From NCBI GenBank assembly GCA_052117325.1, contig JBQKJJ010000010.1: a stretch of DNA of 64,000 nucleotides. The stretch is one strand, 5' to 3'. The DNA comes from CAG-964 sp902789345. Its GTDB lineage: Bacteria; Bacillota; Clostridia; Oscillospirales; Acutalibacteraceae. Under the pieces are notes generated by a model. The model was not told the DNA's origin. It was given only the letters and a program-made list of their open reading frames with translations, and made no database searches. The translations under genes were made by a program, and so were the position numbers. Numbering within the stretch: position 1 is the stretch's first letter; the number at the start of each line of letters is the position of its first letter. Shown piece by piece: positions 42,211 through 50,248 of the stretch.

Positions 42211-42432
42211 ATGGACAGAAAAGAGTTTATGAAAAAAGTAAAAAAACTCCATGTTCCAAACTATTGGTTTAATTTAGACGGTGTTGGCCGTGATGATGAA
42301 AGACTTTGCCTTGTTAAAGCAGGAGAAAAATGGAATGTTTATTATGCCGAAAGAGGCTGTAAAACTACAAATAAATTTTTCGACACCGAGAGTGATGCAC
42401 TAACATATATGTTGGAAAGGCTTTCCGAGTAA
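42211..42432 (+). CDS. Small hypothetical protein
   Basis: 73 residues, cytosolic, charged: MDRKEFMKKVKKLHVPNYWF then LVKAGEKWNVYYAERGCKTTNKFFDTESDALTYMLERL. The layout, a helix, two or three strands (one starting KWNVYYAERG), then a helix with DxxxAxxYxLE, resembles small immunity or DUF proteins found singly in Firmicutes, but I assign no family. It starts 31 bp after the previous gene and is probably cotranscribed. GGGGAC is only a moderate ribosome site. Confidence 0.65.
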   Translation: MDRKEFMKKVKKLHVPNYWFNLDGVGRDDERLCLVKAGEKWNVYYAERGCKTTNKFFDTESDALTYMLERLSE

Positions 42433-42555
42433 TGTTTATGATTGCAAAGATGAAAGGCTCACACTTTATGTGCAGAAACCTTTAAGCAAGCCGTAAATAT
42501 AATTTTAATGAGGCTAAAGACGGGTGTTAAATAAAGCTCACAGCAGGAGGGTAAA

Positions 42556-43092
42556 ATGGCAATTATTCAGGATTTAAAAACTGACGAAGACGGTTGGTTT
42601 GCCAATGGCAAATTTACTTCAACATCGTTGTTTCAGGGTGATATGAATGTTTCAATTTTTATTGACGACGGAGCAACTGTTGAAGATGCCGAAAAATGTA
42701 TTTCCCACTACAATGCTATAAAGAGTAAAAAGGCTTTATGCAACAAATTGCAGGAAATGCTTGAAAGATTTTTTCTGTATATGTATGAAGAATGGAAAGC
42801 AATGGGAATATACGATGATATTATAAGAGATTGTGAATCTGTTATGGAGGATTATAAAGCAGGCAAGAATCTTATTGATCGGCTGACAAACCCGGAATTG
42901 TGTGTGTACCCTCAAAGGGGTGACGAAATTGGGTATGGAATACAATGTGAATGCCCTTGGAAGCCTGAACATCAATGCTTAATAATCATCCGCAATGATG
43001 AAGTGCTGTATGCAGGGCCGTCAGACGGCTTGGCCGCATGGGGTGATGATGAAGATTATTATTGCATTTGGAATGACGAAGATGTAGAATAA
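42556..43092 (+). CDS. Hypothetical protein, DUF6985-like layout
   Basis: 178 residues, acidic, cytosolic, ATG 42556 behind AGGAGGG. The N-terminal strands (DGWFANGKFTSTSLFQGDMNVSIFIDDGATVEDAEKCISHYNAI), a helical middle (ALCNKLQEMLERFFLYMYEEWKAMGIYDDII) and C-terminal strands ending in an Asp/Glu-rich tail (WGDDEDYYCIWNDEDVE) recall families of small proteins linked to polymorphic-toxin immunity; the comparison is from memory and weak. Preceded by a 123-bp gap. Function unknown. Confidence 0.65.
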   Translation: MAIIQDLKTDEDGWFANGKFTSTSLFQGDMNVSIFIDDGATVEDAEKCISHYNAIKSKKALCNKLQEMLERFFLYMYEEWKAMGIYDDIIRDCESVMEDYKAGKNLIDRLTNPELCVYPQRGDEIGYGIQCECPWKPEHQCLIIIRNDEVLYAGPSDGLAAWGDDEDYYCIWNDEDVE

Positions 43093-43215
43093 TTATATTA
43101 GCCCGGTATGGTAAAACCGACGAAAAATTGCCGCTTTAGGCTTGTTTGGTTATTATGTCTTTGAGTAAATATATAGATTTTTATAACAGATTGTTGCCAA
43201 GGAGGTTGCCGTTAG

Positions 43216-43431
43216 GTGTACATATATTACAATAAATGTAAGTGCAAATACGGAACATACCGTGTAGGCGGGGAGGATAAGCCTGTTTTTTATTTGTGGG
43301 AAAGTCCGCCGGAGGTAAATGTTTTTGAGTTGTGTTTTCAAGAAGTACATTATGGACTGTGGTGCCGTTTTTTAAGCGACGAGGAAAACGAAAAAATGGA
43401 AGCTTATTTTAAGCGACCGGAGAATAGGTGA
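43216..43431 (+). CDS. Small hypothetical protein
   Basis: 71 residues from GTG 43216, supported by AAGGAGG at 43199-43205. The sequence (MYIYYNKCKCKYGTYRVGG ... YLWESPPEVNVFELCFQEVHYGLWCRFLSDEENEKMEAYFK) has a CKC motif and is cytosolic; no family recognised. Its stop TGA overlaps the next gene's GTG start by 4 nt, so the two are translationally coupled and may act together. Confidence 0.6.
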   Translation: MYIYYNKCKCKYGTYRVGGEDKPVFYLWESPPEVNVFELCFQEVHYGLWCRFLSDEENEKMEAYFKRPENR

Positions 43432-43892
43432 ATATTAAAATGGAAATAGAATATGAGCGGCTGACTGAAAACGAACTTGATACATTTATTAAGATGAGGA
43501 TAAATCAATTAAGAGAAGAAGGTGCAAAAGAAGATATAGATTTAGCGCCGGCATTAAGGGATTATTATCATCGCCATATGGCAGACGGTACTTTTGTATC
43601 ATGGATTGCTCTTGACGGAAATAAAATTATAGGAACAAGTGGAATGTCATTTGTTGAAAAACCGCCATATTTCGGGTGCCCCAGTGGTAAGATAGGTCTT
43701 ATTTCAAGTATGTTTACTAACCCGAATTATAGAAGGCGCGGAATTGCAAAAGAACTTTTGAACAAGGTTGTTGAAGAAGCAAAGGCGTACGGATGTGGAT
43801 GTGTGCAGATTACTGCGTCTGATATGGGAGTTAAATTATATTCAGCATACGGATTTGTGCATAATAAAAACTTTATGCAATATAAACTGTAA
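43428..43892 (+). CDS. GNAT-family N-acetyltransferase
   Basis: 154 residues if translation starts at the overlapping GTG 43428; ATG 43440 would give 150 and fits the family start (MEIEYERLTENELDTF). Acetyl-CoA-binding segment: IGLISSMFTNPNYRRRGIAKELLNKVVEEAKAYG, with the RRRGIA loop; then CVQITASDMGVKLYSAYGF, the usual YxxxGF end. Related proteins acetylate small amines or N-termini; the substrate is not evident. Coupled to the small gene before it and followed by a strong terminator. Confidence 0.9.
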   Translation: MNIKMEIEYERLTENELDTFIKMRINQLREEGAKEDIDLAPALRDYYHRHMADGTFVSWIALDGNKIIGTSGMSFVEKPPYFGCPSGKIGLISSMFTNPNYRRRGIAKELLNKVVEEAKAYGCGCVQITASDMGVKLYSAYGFVHNKNFMQYKL

Positions 43893-43956
43893 GGCAAGTT
43901 ATGTTTTGTTAGTTTAACATAATGCAGAAAAGTAAAAATTACATATATTGCTTAAC

Positions 43957-43993
43957 AACAGCAGGCGGCTTAGGAATAGACTGCCTGCTGTTT
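43957..43993 (+). terminator. Terminator after GNAT gene
   Basis: AACAGCAGGC (43957-43966) pairs with GCCTGCTGTT (43983-43992), then TCTAC. The loop GGCTTAGGAATAGACT is shared in part with the hairpin at 46007. Confidence 0.75.
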
Positions 43994-44096
43994 CTACATT
44001 CTGCCTATTTGTTCAGCGTATTTATGATGTTGACACAAAAATGAAACAACCCTTGCATACCATATGAAACGGTAATTATTTATATATAATAAAAAC

Positions 44097-44146
44097 TTGA
44101 CATTGGTACGGATTCGGACTATAATATAAAAAGTCCGAATCCGTAC
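44097..44146 (+). promoter_or_regulatory. Consensus promoter with overlapping MarR operator
   Basis: TTGACA (44097-44102), 17-nt spacer, TATAAT (44120-44125): a perfect sigma-A promoter. A perfect 15-bp inverted repeat GTACGGATTCGGACT (44106-44120) / AGTCCGAATCCGTAC (44132-44146) brackets the -10. A MarR dimer here would block RNA polymerase; autorepression with efflux induction is the likely logic. Confidence 0.85.
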
Positions 44147-44167
44147 TAATTTAAGGGGAGAAAACAT

Positions 44168-44626
44168 ATGAATAATCACGAAAATATGCAAATGCAATTA
44201 CAGAGATACTATTCCCTGTGGAAAGACTGCACTGCAATGTATGAGGAGTGGGCAAAAGCACAAGGGTTGTCATCAAACGGTGTTCTGGTTTTATACTCTT
44301 TTTGCGAGGGAAACGGGGAATGCACACAAAAGTCAATTAGTCAAAAGTGGTGTATACCAAAGCAAACTGTAAATACCATTCTGAAAGATTTCTTAAAAAA
44401 CGGTTATGTTGAAATGGTTTCTATGGAGGAAGATAAGCGAAATAAATTGGTTCGCCTTACTCCCGTCGGAAGAAAGTTTGCTGACAATGTAATCGGTAAA
44501 TTGCATAAAAGGGAAATTTATGTTATGGAAAAAATGGGGTTGGAAAATATAGCAAGTATGAATGATAATACCGAACACTTTATTAAACTGTTCAGAGCAG
44601 GAGGTTTTGCGGAAAATGAATCATAA
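44168..44626 (+). CDS. MarR-family transcriptional regulator
   Basis: 152 residues. Helical start, then a winged-helix domain (about 35-115): NGVLVLYSFCEGNGECTQKSISQKWCIPKQTVNTILKDFLKNGYVEMVSMEEDKRNKLVRLTPVGRKFA, with the typical recognition helix and wing DKRNKLVRLT. It probably binds the 15-bp palindrome in its own promoter and releases it on ligand binding, letting the MATE pump be made. The gene overlaps the MATE start by 11 nt, so the two are coupled in translation. The ligand is unknown. Confidence 0.93.
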   Translation: MNNHENMQMQLQRYYSLWKDCTAMYEEWAKAQGLSSNGVLVLYSFCEGNGECTQKSISQKWCIPKQTVNTILKDFLKNGYVEMVSMEEDKRNKLVRLTPVGRKFADNVIGKLHKREIYVMEKMGLENIASMNDNTEHFIKLFRAGGFAENES

Positions 44627-45914
44627 AAGCACATTTTTTAAGTTTGTAATACCGTCTATCATTGCATTTGCACTGTCAGGTGTTTACGCTATAGCAGACG
44701 GTTATTTTGTGGGTAACACAATAGGGGACGCAGGACTTTCGGCAATTAACATAGCATACCCTATTGTAGCTGTTCTTCAAGCCTTAGGTACCGGCATTGG
44801 TATGGGTGGTGCCGTTTATTACTCTATTAACAAGGCTAAGGGTAATGAAAAAACGGCAGAGGAATATATTGCTGTAAGCTGGTGGCTGCTGCTTATTGTA
44901 AGCGCTGTTGTTACGGTTGTTATATATTTATTATCACCGCCTATTTTAAATCTGTTGGGGGCAGACGGAACAATTTTAACCTTGGCAACGGACTATATAA
45001 AAATAATAGTCTTAGGTTCAGCATTGCAGATATTGGGAACAGGTCTAATTCCGTTTATGCGAAATTACGGTGGCTCTTTCTGGTCAATGTTTGCTATGGT
45101 TGGCGGCTTTGTGACGAATATTGTTCTGGATTTCCTTTTTGTGTGGGCTTACGAAATGGGAATAAAAGGGGCCGCCGCCGCAACCGTTATCGGACAGGGG
45201 GTAACTGTAGCAATAGCAATTATATACTCATTGTGTAATAAAAAGTTTTTTGTGAGTGTAACATTTAGCCATATAAAGGAAATATGTAAATCAATTTTCA
45301 AGGTAGGGCTTGCACCCTTTGGATTGGCACTTACACCTAATATTTCATTGGTTCTTATTAACCGCTTTTTGGCATCTTACGGTGGAGAAAAGGCGATTGC
45401 AACTTATGCCTGCGTTTCATATATAATCTGCATTATATATCTTGTTTTACAAGGAGTGGGGGACGGAAGCCAGCCGCGAATGAGCCGTTACTACGGGGAA
45501 AAGAATACAGACAGCCTAAAGGCCATTCAGAAAATGGCTTACTTATTTGCTATTTTTCTTGCAATTACAGGCGGAGTTATTATGTATATCAGTCGAACAA
45601 ATATCGGCACTCTGTTTGGAACCTCAGCAGAGGTAAATAACGAAATTTCAAATATTGTACCAATCTTCCTTGTATCATTGCCATTTGTTGCAATTACACG
45701 AATTGCAACAGCCGGGTTTTATGCAACAGAAAAAAGTGTGTTGTCATATATTTTAACATTTATAGAGCCTGTGTTAATGCTTATTTTTATGTTGATTCTA
45801 CCTGCAATATTTGGCGGTCAGATTATGATTTGGTGGAGTACGGTGTTTGCAAGAATTTTGTCAGCAATATTGGCACTGATATTAACAAAATATCAGCACA
45901 AAAAAGCGGCATAA
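44616..45914 (+). CDS. MATE-family efflux transporter
   Basis: 432 residues from ATG 44616 (GCAGGAGG upstream; longer in-frame starts lie inside the regulator gene). Twelve hydrophobic helices in two halves, starting FFKFVIPSIIAFALSGVYAIADGYFVGNTIG, typical of the MATE family; conserved blocks include GIGMGGAVYYSI and VGDGSQPRMSRYYGEKN. It exports cationic or aromatic compounds using a sodium or proton gradient. Expression is controlled by the MarR regulator in the same operon. Confidence 0.93.
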   Translation: MNHKSTFFKFVIPSIIAFALSGVYAIADGYFVGNTIGDAGLSAINIAYPIVAVLQALGTGIGMGGAVYYSINKAKGNEKTAEEYIAVSWWLLLIVSAVVTVVIYLLSPPILNLLGADGTILTLATDYIKIIVLGSALQILGTGLIPFMRNYGGSFWSMFAMVGGFVTNIVLDFLFVWAYEMGIKGAAAATVIGQGVTVAIAIIYSLCNKKFFVSVTFSHIKEICKSIFKVGLAPFGLALTPNISLVLINRFLASYGGEKAIATYACVSYIICIIYLVLQGVGDGSQPRMSRYYGEKNTDSLKAIQKMAYLFAIFLAITGGVIMYISRTNIGTLFGTSAEVNNEISNIVPIFLVSLPFVAITRIATAGFYATEKSVLSYILTFIEPVLMLIFMLILPAIFGGQIMIWWSTVFARILSAILALILTKYQHKKAA

Positions 45915-46163
45915 CGAGTGGCACAAAAGTAACGGCAAGGTTTATAAAAAAAATTACCCGGCATAAGAAATTTGGAATGTACATTTAATAAAAGCTTAAA
46001 CAAAATCAGGCGGCTTAGAAATAGGCCGCCTACTGTTGTAGGTATATTATGATAATATGAGAGGCTTAACAGCGTTCTGGGGAATTCTATATTAACAATT
46101 ACAACCGACAGCCGTTAGTACAGCAGAAAATTTAACGGCTTTACAGAAAATATACTAAATTTC
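45915..46163. other. Intergenic region with a hairpin
   Basis: Contains the hairpin at 46007-46031 (see next entry). Elsewhere AT-rich without visible features. Confidence 0.4.
46007..46031 (+). terminator. Terminator after MATE gene
   Basis: CAGGCGGC (46007-46014) pairs with GCCGCCTA (46025-46032, ending in an A-C mismatch); the loop TTAGAAATAG matches that of 43967-43976. T run is weak (ACTGTTGTAG). Confidence 0.55.
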
Positions 46164-46192
46164 TTGCGAACATAAAGTAAGAGTGTTATAAT
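46164..46192 (+). promoter_or_regulatory. Promoter of BAAT-type hydrolase gene
   Basis: TTGCGA (46164-46169), 17-nt spacer, TATAAT (46187-46192), about 130 bp upstream of ATG 46323, implying a long leader. Confidence 0.6.
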
Positions 46193-46322
46193 AAAAACGT
46201 AAGTTAGTTATAGCTAACGAGTTTTGACTACAGACATTACACCCCATAATATAAGAAGTAAGGAAAATTAAAGTAATTTAAAATTAAAATAGCGTGCATG
46301 GTTTTAGCTTAGGAGGCAAAAA

Positions 46323-47252
46323 ATGAAAAGACAACGCTTTGTACCTGAAAAGGACGGGTTCTTTGGTGCATACTGGGAGAACAAAGAAAAATCAAATGAA
46401 GCAATAATTGCAATGCTGGGTGATGATACAGAGGATTATATGGCAAGATCAGGGGTGAAGTGGCTGCATAAGTACGGCGTAAATGTAATGACAATGTCAC
46501 CGTCCCGAAAGGATTACGGCTACCATAACTATCCGTTGGAGAGAATAGAGAATGCTATAAAATGGCTGAAAGATAACGGCAACCGTAAGATAGGCATTGT
46601 GGGGGCATCTACTACAGGTATGCTTGCTTTGGTGGCGGCGTCTTATTTTCAAGATATTACTCTTACAATAGCTATGACTCCCAGCGACTTTGTTTGGCAG
46701 GGCTTTGAGCAGGGCAAAAAGGACGGCTGTAAGGAATGGCCTATAAAAGGGGAATCTACAGTTTCTTACAGAGGAGAACCGCTTCCGTATATGGAGTTTG
46801 TGTATCAGCATCCACAGTATTGGCAGGTGGTTGAAAAGGCTTCTAAGGAAAGCGGAGATATGCTCAATTCACGAAAGCTGTTTGACGATTCGGAAGCTGT
46901 CAGACCTCATAACGAAGATGAAATGATTAAGGTAGAAAACATACAGGGAAAGCTGATTTTAATCGGCGCTGAGGACGATTCCCTGTGGGACACAGGAAAG
47001 TACATAAGGCGTATGGAGCAAAGGCTTAAAAGCAGACCTCACCAATGTGACTATCAGGCAGTAGTTTATAAGCACGGAACACACTTTGTTTTTCCGGAAA
47101 CTATGATAAACACTATGGTTCCTCTAATTGGCGACTTTGTAATAACCCGTTTGTTCAGCGCCGCTAAAAAACACCCTAAGGAGTGTAAAGAAACAAGAAT
47201 AGACATAGACCGCAGGCTGGTTGACATAATAAACAGCTGGAGGTGCAAATAA
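46323..47252 (+). CDS. Alpha/beta hydrolase of the acyl-CoA thioester hydrolase/BAAT type
   Basis: 309-residue cytosolic hydrolase. Nucleophile elbow IGIVGASTTGMLALVAAS (Ser about 97), acid likely in GAEDDSLWDTGKYI (about 219-226), and catalytic His in YKHGTHFVFPE (about 246). The family includes bile-acid-CoA:amino acid N-acyltransferase-like and acyl-CoA thioesterase proteins; bacterial members are mostly untested, and an esterase or thioesterase of a xenobiotic or lipid is possible. AGGAGG lies before ATG 46323. It stands alone with its own promoter. Confidence 0.82.
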   Translation: MKRQRFVPEKDGFFGAYWENKEKSNEAIIAMLGDDTEDYMARSGVKWLHKYGVNVMTMSPSRKDYGYHNYPLERIENAIKWLKDNGNRKIGIVGASTTGMLALVAASYFQDITLTIAMTPSDFVWQGFEQGKKDGCKEWPIKGESTVSYRGEPLPYMEFVYQHPQYWQVVEKASKESGDMLNSRKLFDDSEAVRPHNEDEMIKVENIQGKLILIGAEDDSLWDTGKYIRRMEQRLKSRPHQCDYQAVVYKHGTHFVFPETMINTMVPLIGDFVITRLFSAAKKHPKECKETRIDIDRRLVDIINSWRCK

Positions 47253-47356
47253 ACGCAAGGGGTGTGTTTTATAAGAAAAACACAGCTGCAAACCTATTTG
47301 GTGCTTACCGGAAACAATATTTTTAAACATTCTGCTAAGGTTAATATGACGGTTTT

Positions 47357-47388
47357 GTAAACATTTAATAAAAATATTAAATGTTCAC
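47357..47388. promoter_or_regulatory. Palindrome upstream of murA promoter
   Basis: AACATTTAATA (47360-47370) and TATTAAATGTT (47375-47385) form a perfect 11-bp inverted repeat around AAAA, extended by TGT/ACA outside one mismatch. Possible regulator site or weak terminator of the preceding gene. Confidence 0.5.
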
Positions 47389-47430
47389 AAAAATTGCGTA
47401 TAGCGAAAGTATATGTTGGCTTTATTACAG

Positions 47431-47459
47431 TTGACAACAATAATATTTTATATTATTAT
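47431..47459 (+). promoter_or_regulatory. Promoter of murA
   Basis: TTGACA (47431-47436), 17-nt spacer, TATTAT (47454-47459). The murA start at 47609 leaves a leader of about 140 nt. Confidence 0.7.
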
Positions 47460-47608
47460 ATATGTTAGTGTTTTTATGGAAAAAGGGTGCGTAGCGAAAA
47501 GGTGCGTGCTTTTTATTATATGTTAAGTTCGATGGGTGTATATGATTTTGTCTGGGGTATTTATTTAGCAGGAGTATTTAAAATATTTGAAATTTAGGGG
47601 TGTAGTCC

Positions 47609-48871
47609 TTGGATAAATTTGTAGTATGTGGCGGTAAGCCATTAGCAGGAGAAGTGACAATATGCGGCGCAAAGAATGCTGCCGTAGCCATTATTCCTGC
47701 AACAATACTTGCCGACGGTCCTTGTCGGCTTGAGAATATTCCGGACATAAGCGATGTTAAAGCTATGTTTGAAATATTGCAAAAGCTTGGTGCAAGTGTT
47801 GAAAAGGTAGACGATAATACCTATATTGTAGATCCAACAACTATAAACAGCTGTGAAGCTGTGTTTGACCTTGCCAGGAATATGCGTGCTTCGTATTATT
47901 TGCTGGGTGCGTTGCTGGGTAAAAGAGGCTATGCCAAGGTAGCTATGCCGGGAGGCTGCTTTTTTGGAGTGCGCCCTATAGACCAGCACCTAAAGGGCTT
48001 TGCCAGTATGGGTGCCGATCACCGCTTAATTGACAGCGGTGACGCCATTGAGGTTAAGGCAGACAGACTTATAGGCGGATATGTATATATGGATGTTGTT
48101 TCGGTGGGTGCAACAATGAATGTTATGTTGGCGGCTGTTAAGGCTGACGGCACAACAATAATTGAAAATGCCGCAAGAGAGCCCCATATTGTAGACCTTG
48201 CCAATTTCTTGAACACAATGGGTGCCAACATTAAGGGCGCCGGTACAGATGTTATAAAAATACAGGGTGTTGAAAGCCTGCACGGCACAACATATTCTAT
48301 AATTCCCGACCAAATTGAGGCCGGTACTTATATGGCTGCTGTTGCCGCTACAAAGGGCAGAGCAGTAATAAAAAATGTTACGCCAAAGCACCTGGAATCT
48401 ATTACAGCTAAGCTGCGTGAAATGGGCGTTATGGTGTGTGAGGGTGACGACAGTGTGTCGGTAGACGCTACAGCCGGTATAAAACGCTGTAACATAAAAA
48501 CAATGCCTCATCCGGGCTTTCCTACAGATATGCAGCCGCAGGCGGTTGCTTTGCTGTCGGTAGCAGAGGGTACAAGCATTGTAAACGAGGCAGTTTGGGA
48601 GAGTCGTTTCCAGTATGTTGACCAGCTTATAAAGCTTGGGGCGCAAATCTCCGTAAATGGCAGAATTGCAATTATAGACGGTGTAAAATCCCTTACAGCT
48701 GCCGATGTAGAAGCTACAGACCTTCGTGCCGGTGCGGCCATGATTATTGCGGCGCTGTGTGCCGACGGCGAAAGTACAATTTCGAGTATTAAGTACATTG
48801 AGCGTGGCTATGACCGAGTAGTTGAAAAGTTTAAGGGACTTGGAGCAGACATTGAAAAGGTAAGCGTTTAA
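47609..48871 (+). CDS. murA: UDP-N-acetylglucosamine 1-carboxyvinyltransferase MurA
   Basis: First committed step of peptidoglycan synthesis: transfers enolpyruvate from PEP to UDP-GlcNAc. 420 residues, normal length. Catalytic Cys is in PGGCFFGVRPIDQHLKG (Cys about 117), so the enzyme should be fosfomycin-sensitive; other active-site blocks are GAKNAAVAIIPATIL (about 20-34), ARNMRASYYLLG, and PTDMQPQAVALLSVA. The start is TTG 47609 with AGGGGTGTAG upstream. Many Firmicutes have two MurA paralogues; which one this is cannot be told. It leads a plus-strand run of core genes and ends in a terminator. Confidence 0.95.
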   Translation: MDKFVVCGGKPLAGEVTICGAKNAAVAIIPATILADGPCRLENIPDISDVKAMFEILQKLGASVEKVDDNTYIVDPTTINSCEAVFDLARNMRASYYLLGALLGKRGYAKVAMPGGCFFGVRPIDQHLKGFASMGADHRLIDSGDAIEVKADRLIGGYVYMDVVSVGATMNVMLAAVKADGTTIIENAAREPHIVDLANFLNTMGANIKGAGTDVIKIQGVESLHGTTYSIIPDQIEAGTYMAAVAATKGRAVIKNVTPKHLESITAKLREMGVMVCEGDDSVSVDATAGIKRCNIKTMPHPGFPTDMQPQAVALLSVAEGTSIVNEAVWESRFQYVDQLIKLGAQISVNGRIAIIDGVKSLTAADVEATDLRAGAAMIIAALCADGESTISSIKYIERGYDRVVEKFKGLGADIEKVSV

Positions 48872-48889
48872 TATAATACCAAAAGTTTT

Positions 48890-48916
48890 AGGCAGGCCTT
48901 TAAAGTCTGCCTTTTT
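48890..48916 (+). terminator. Terminator after murA
   Basis: AGGCAG (48890-48895) pairs with CTGCCT (48907-48912); TTTTT follows. Short stem. Confidence 0.65.
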
Positions 48917-48943
48917 AAAATGAATTTATAAGGAAATGGTAAA

Positions 48944-49735
48944 ATGTCAAGAGTATATCCGCTGTTTAGCGGAAGCAAAGGAAACTGCTACTATGTAACG
49001 GCAGGGGGAAAGGGAATTTTAATTGACGCAGGCCGTACAGCCAAGCAGATAGAAAAGGCCTTAAGCGACAACAGTATAGATGTAAAAAATATTGAGGGAA
49101 TATTTGTAACCCACGAGCATATTGACCATATTAAGGGTGTGCGTGTGCTTGCCTCTCGATATGGTATAAATGTATATGCTACCCAGGGTACTCTTGAGCA
49201 GATGGACGCACAAGGGCACTTAACACCTGAAAAGTTTAACAGCTACATAATTAACAAAGGTGCAGAGGTTGCCGGTATAAAGGTAACCTCCTTTGCCACT
49301 TCTCACGACTGTGCCGAAAGCGTAGGCTATGTGGCAGAAATGCCTGACGGCCGCAAATTTGCCGTAGCTACCGACACAGGCTGTGTTACACCTGAAATGG
49401 AAAAGGCTCTTGCAGGCTGTGATGTTGTTGCCATAGAGTCTAACCACGATGTTAATATGCTGCTTAACGGTGTGTACCCGTATATGCTTAAAAGGCGAAT
49501 ATTGTCAGACAGCGGCCATTTATCAAATGAAGTATGCTCCCAGCTTTTGCCGGGGTTGGTTAGAAAGGGCAGTACAAGGTTTTTGCTTGCCCACCTAAGC
49601 GAAGAAAACAATATGCCGCATATTGCGTTGGAATCTGCAAGGTGCACGCTTTCACAGTGCGGTATGAAAGAAAATGACGACTACACCCTTGAGGTTGCCC
49701 ACACTGTTACGGACGGCAGCTGTATTATTTTTTAA
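48944..49735 (+). CDS. MBL-fold metallo-hydrolase, WalJ/YycJ-like
   Basis: 263 residues. Metallo-beta-lactamase fold with zinc motif THEHIDHIKG (56-65) and further metal ligands in TDTGCVTPEM (about 140) and LAHLSEENN (about 215); the N-terminus FSGSKGNCYYV is typical of YycJ/WalJ proteins. These have been linked to cell-wall control and to exonuclease activity in mismatch repair in Bacillus. Here, unlike in Bacillus, it is not beside walRK but between murA and rlmH; WalJ and RlmH are also neighbours in Bacillus, which supports the assignment. It starts 72 bp after murA. Confidence 0.88.
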   Translation: MSRVYPLFSGSKGNCYYVTAGGKGILIDAGRTAKQIEKALSDNSIDVKNIEGIFVTHEHIDHIKGVRVLASRYGINVYATQGTLEQMDAQGHLTPEKFNSYIINKGAEVAGIKVTSFATSHDCAESVGYVAEMPDGRKFAVATDTGCVTPEMEKALAGCDVVAIESNHDVNMLLNGVYPYMLKRRILSDSGHLSNEVCSQLLPGLVRKGSTRFLLAHLSEENNMPHIALESARCTLSQCGMKENDDYTLEVAHTVTDGSCIIF

Positions 49736-49744
49736 GGAGTAGCT

Positions 49745-50227
49745 ATGCTGAATGTAAACATTATATGTGTGGGAAAACTAAAGGAAAAATACTGGACAAT
49801 GGCAGTGGCAGAATATGAAAAAAGGCTAAAGGGCTACTGCAAGTTTAAAATAACAGAGGTAAACGAAGAAAAGCTGTCTGATAATCCAAGTGATGCAGAA
49901 ATAAGCAACACGCTTGAAAAAGAGGGACAGCGTATTATTAAAAATATAGGTAAGAGTGCGGCAGTAGCGGCACTGTGTATAGAGGGCAAAATAATATCCT
50001 CTGAGGAGCTGGCAGGCTTTATTGATAAAACTGCGCTGGGGGGCGTTAGTGAAATAGATTTTATCATAGGCGGCTCATGGGGCTTGTCAAAGCAGGTTAA
50101 AGATATGGCAGGGCTAAAGCTGTCTATGTCAAGAATGACCTTTCCCCATCAGCTTGCCAGAGTAATGCTTTGCGAGCAGATTTACAGAGGATTCCAAATT
50201 TCTACAGGCGGCAAGTATCACAAATGA
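49745..50227 (+). CDS. rlmH: 23S rRNA pseudouridine-1915 N3-methyltransferase RlmH
   Basis: 160-residue SPOUT (trefoil-knot) methyltransferase, the usual size. Motifs: NIICVGKLKEKYW at the start, the SAM-binding FIIGGSWGLSKQVK (about 102-115), and the diagnostic C-terminus RVMLCEQIYRGFQISTGGKYHK. It methylates m3Psi1915 in helix 69 of 23S rRNA on assembled ribosomes. AAGGAG lies before ATG 49745, 9 bp after the WalJ-like gene; the two are one operon. Confidence 0.96.
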   Translation: MLNVNIICVGKLKEKYWTMAVAEYEKRLKGYCKFKITEVNEEKLSDNPSDAEISNTLEKEGQRIIKNIGKSAAVAALCIEGKIISSEELAGFIDKTALGGVSEIDFIIGGSWGLSKQVKDMAGLKLSMSRMTFPHQLARVMLCEQIYRGFQISTGGKYHK

Positions 50228-50248
50228 ATTTGAAGAGAGGTGTAGTGT

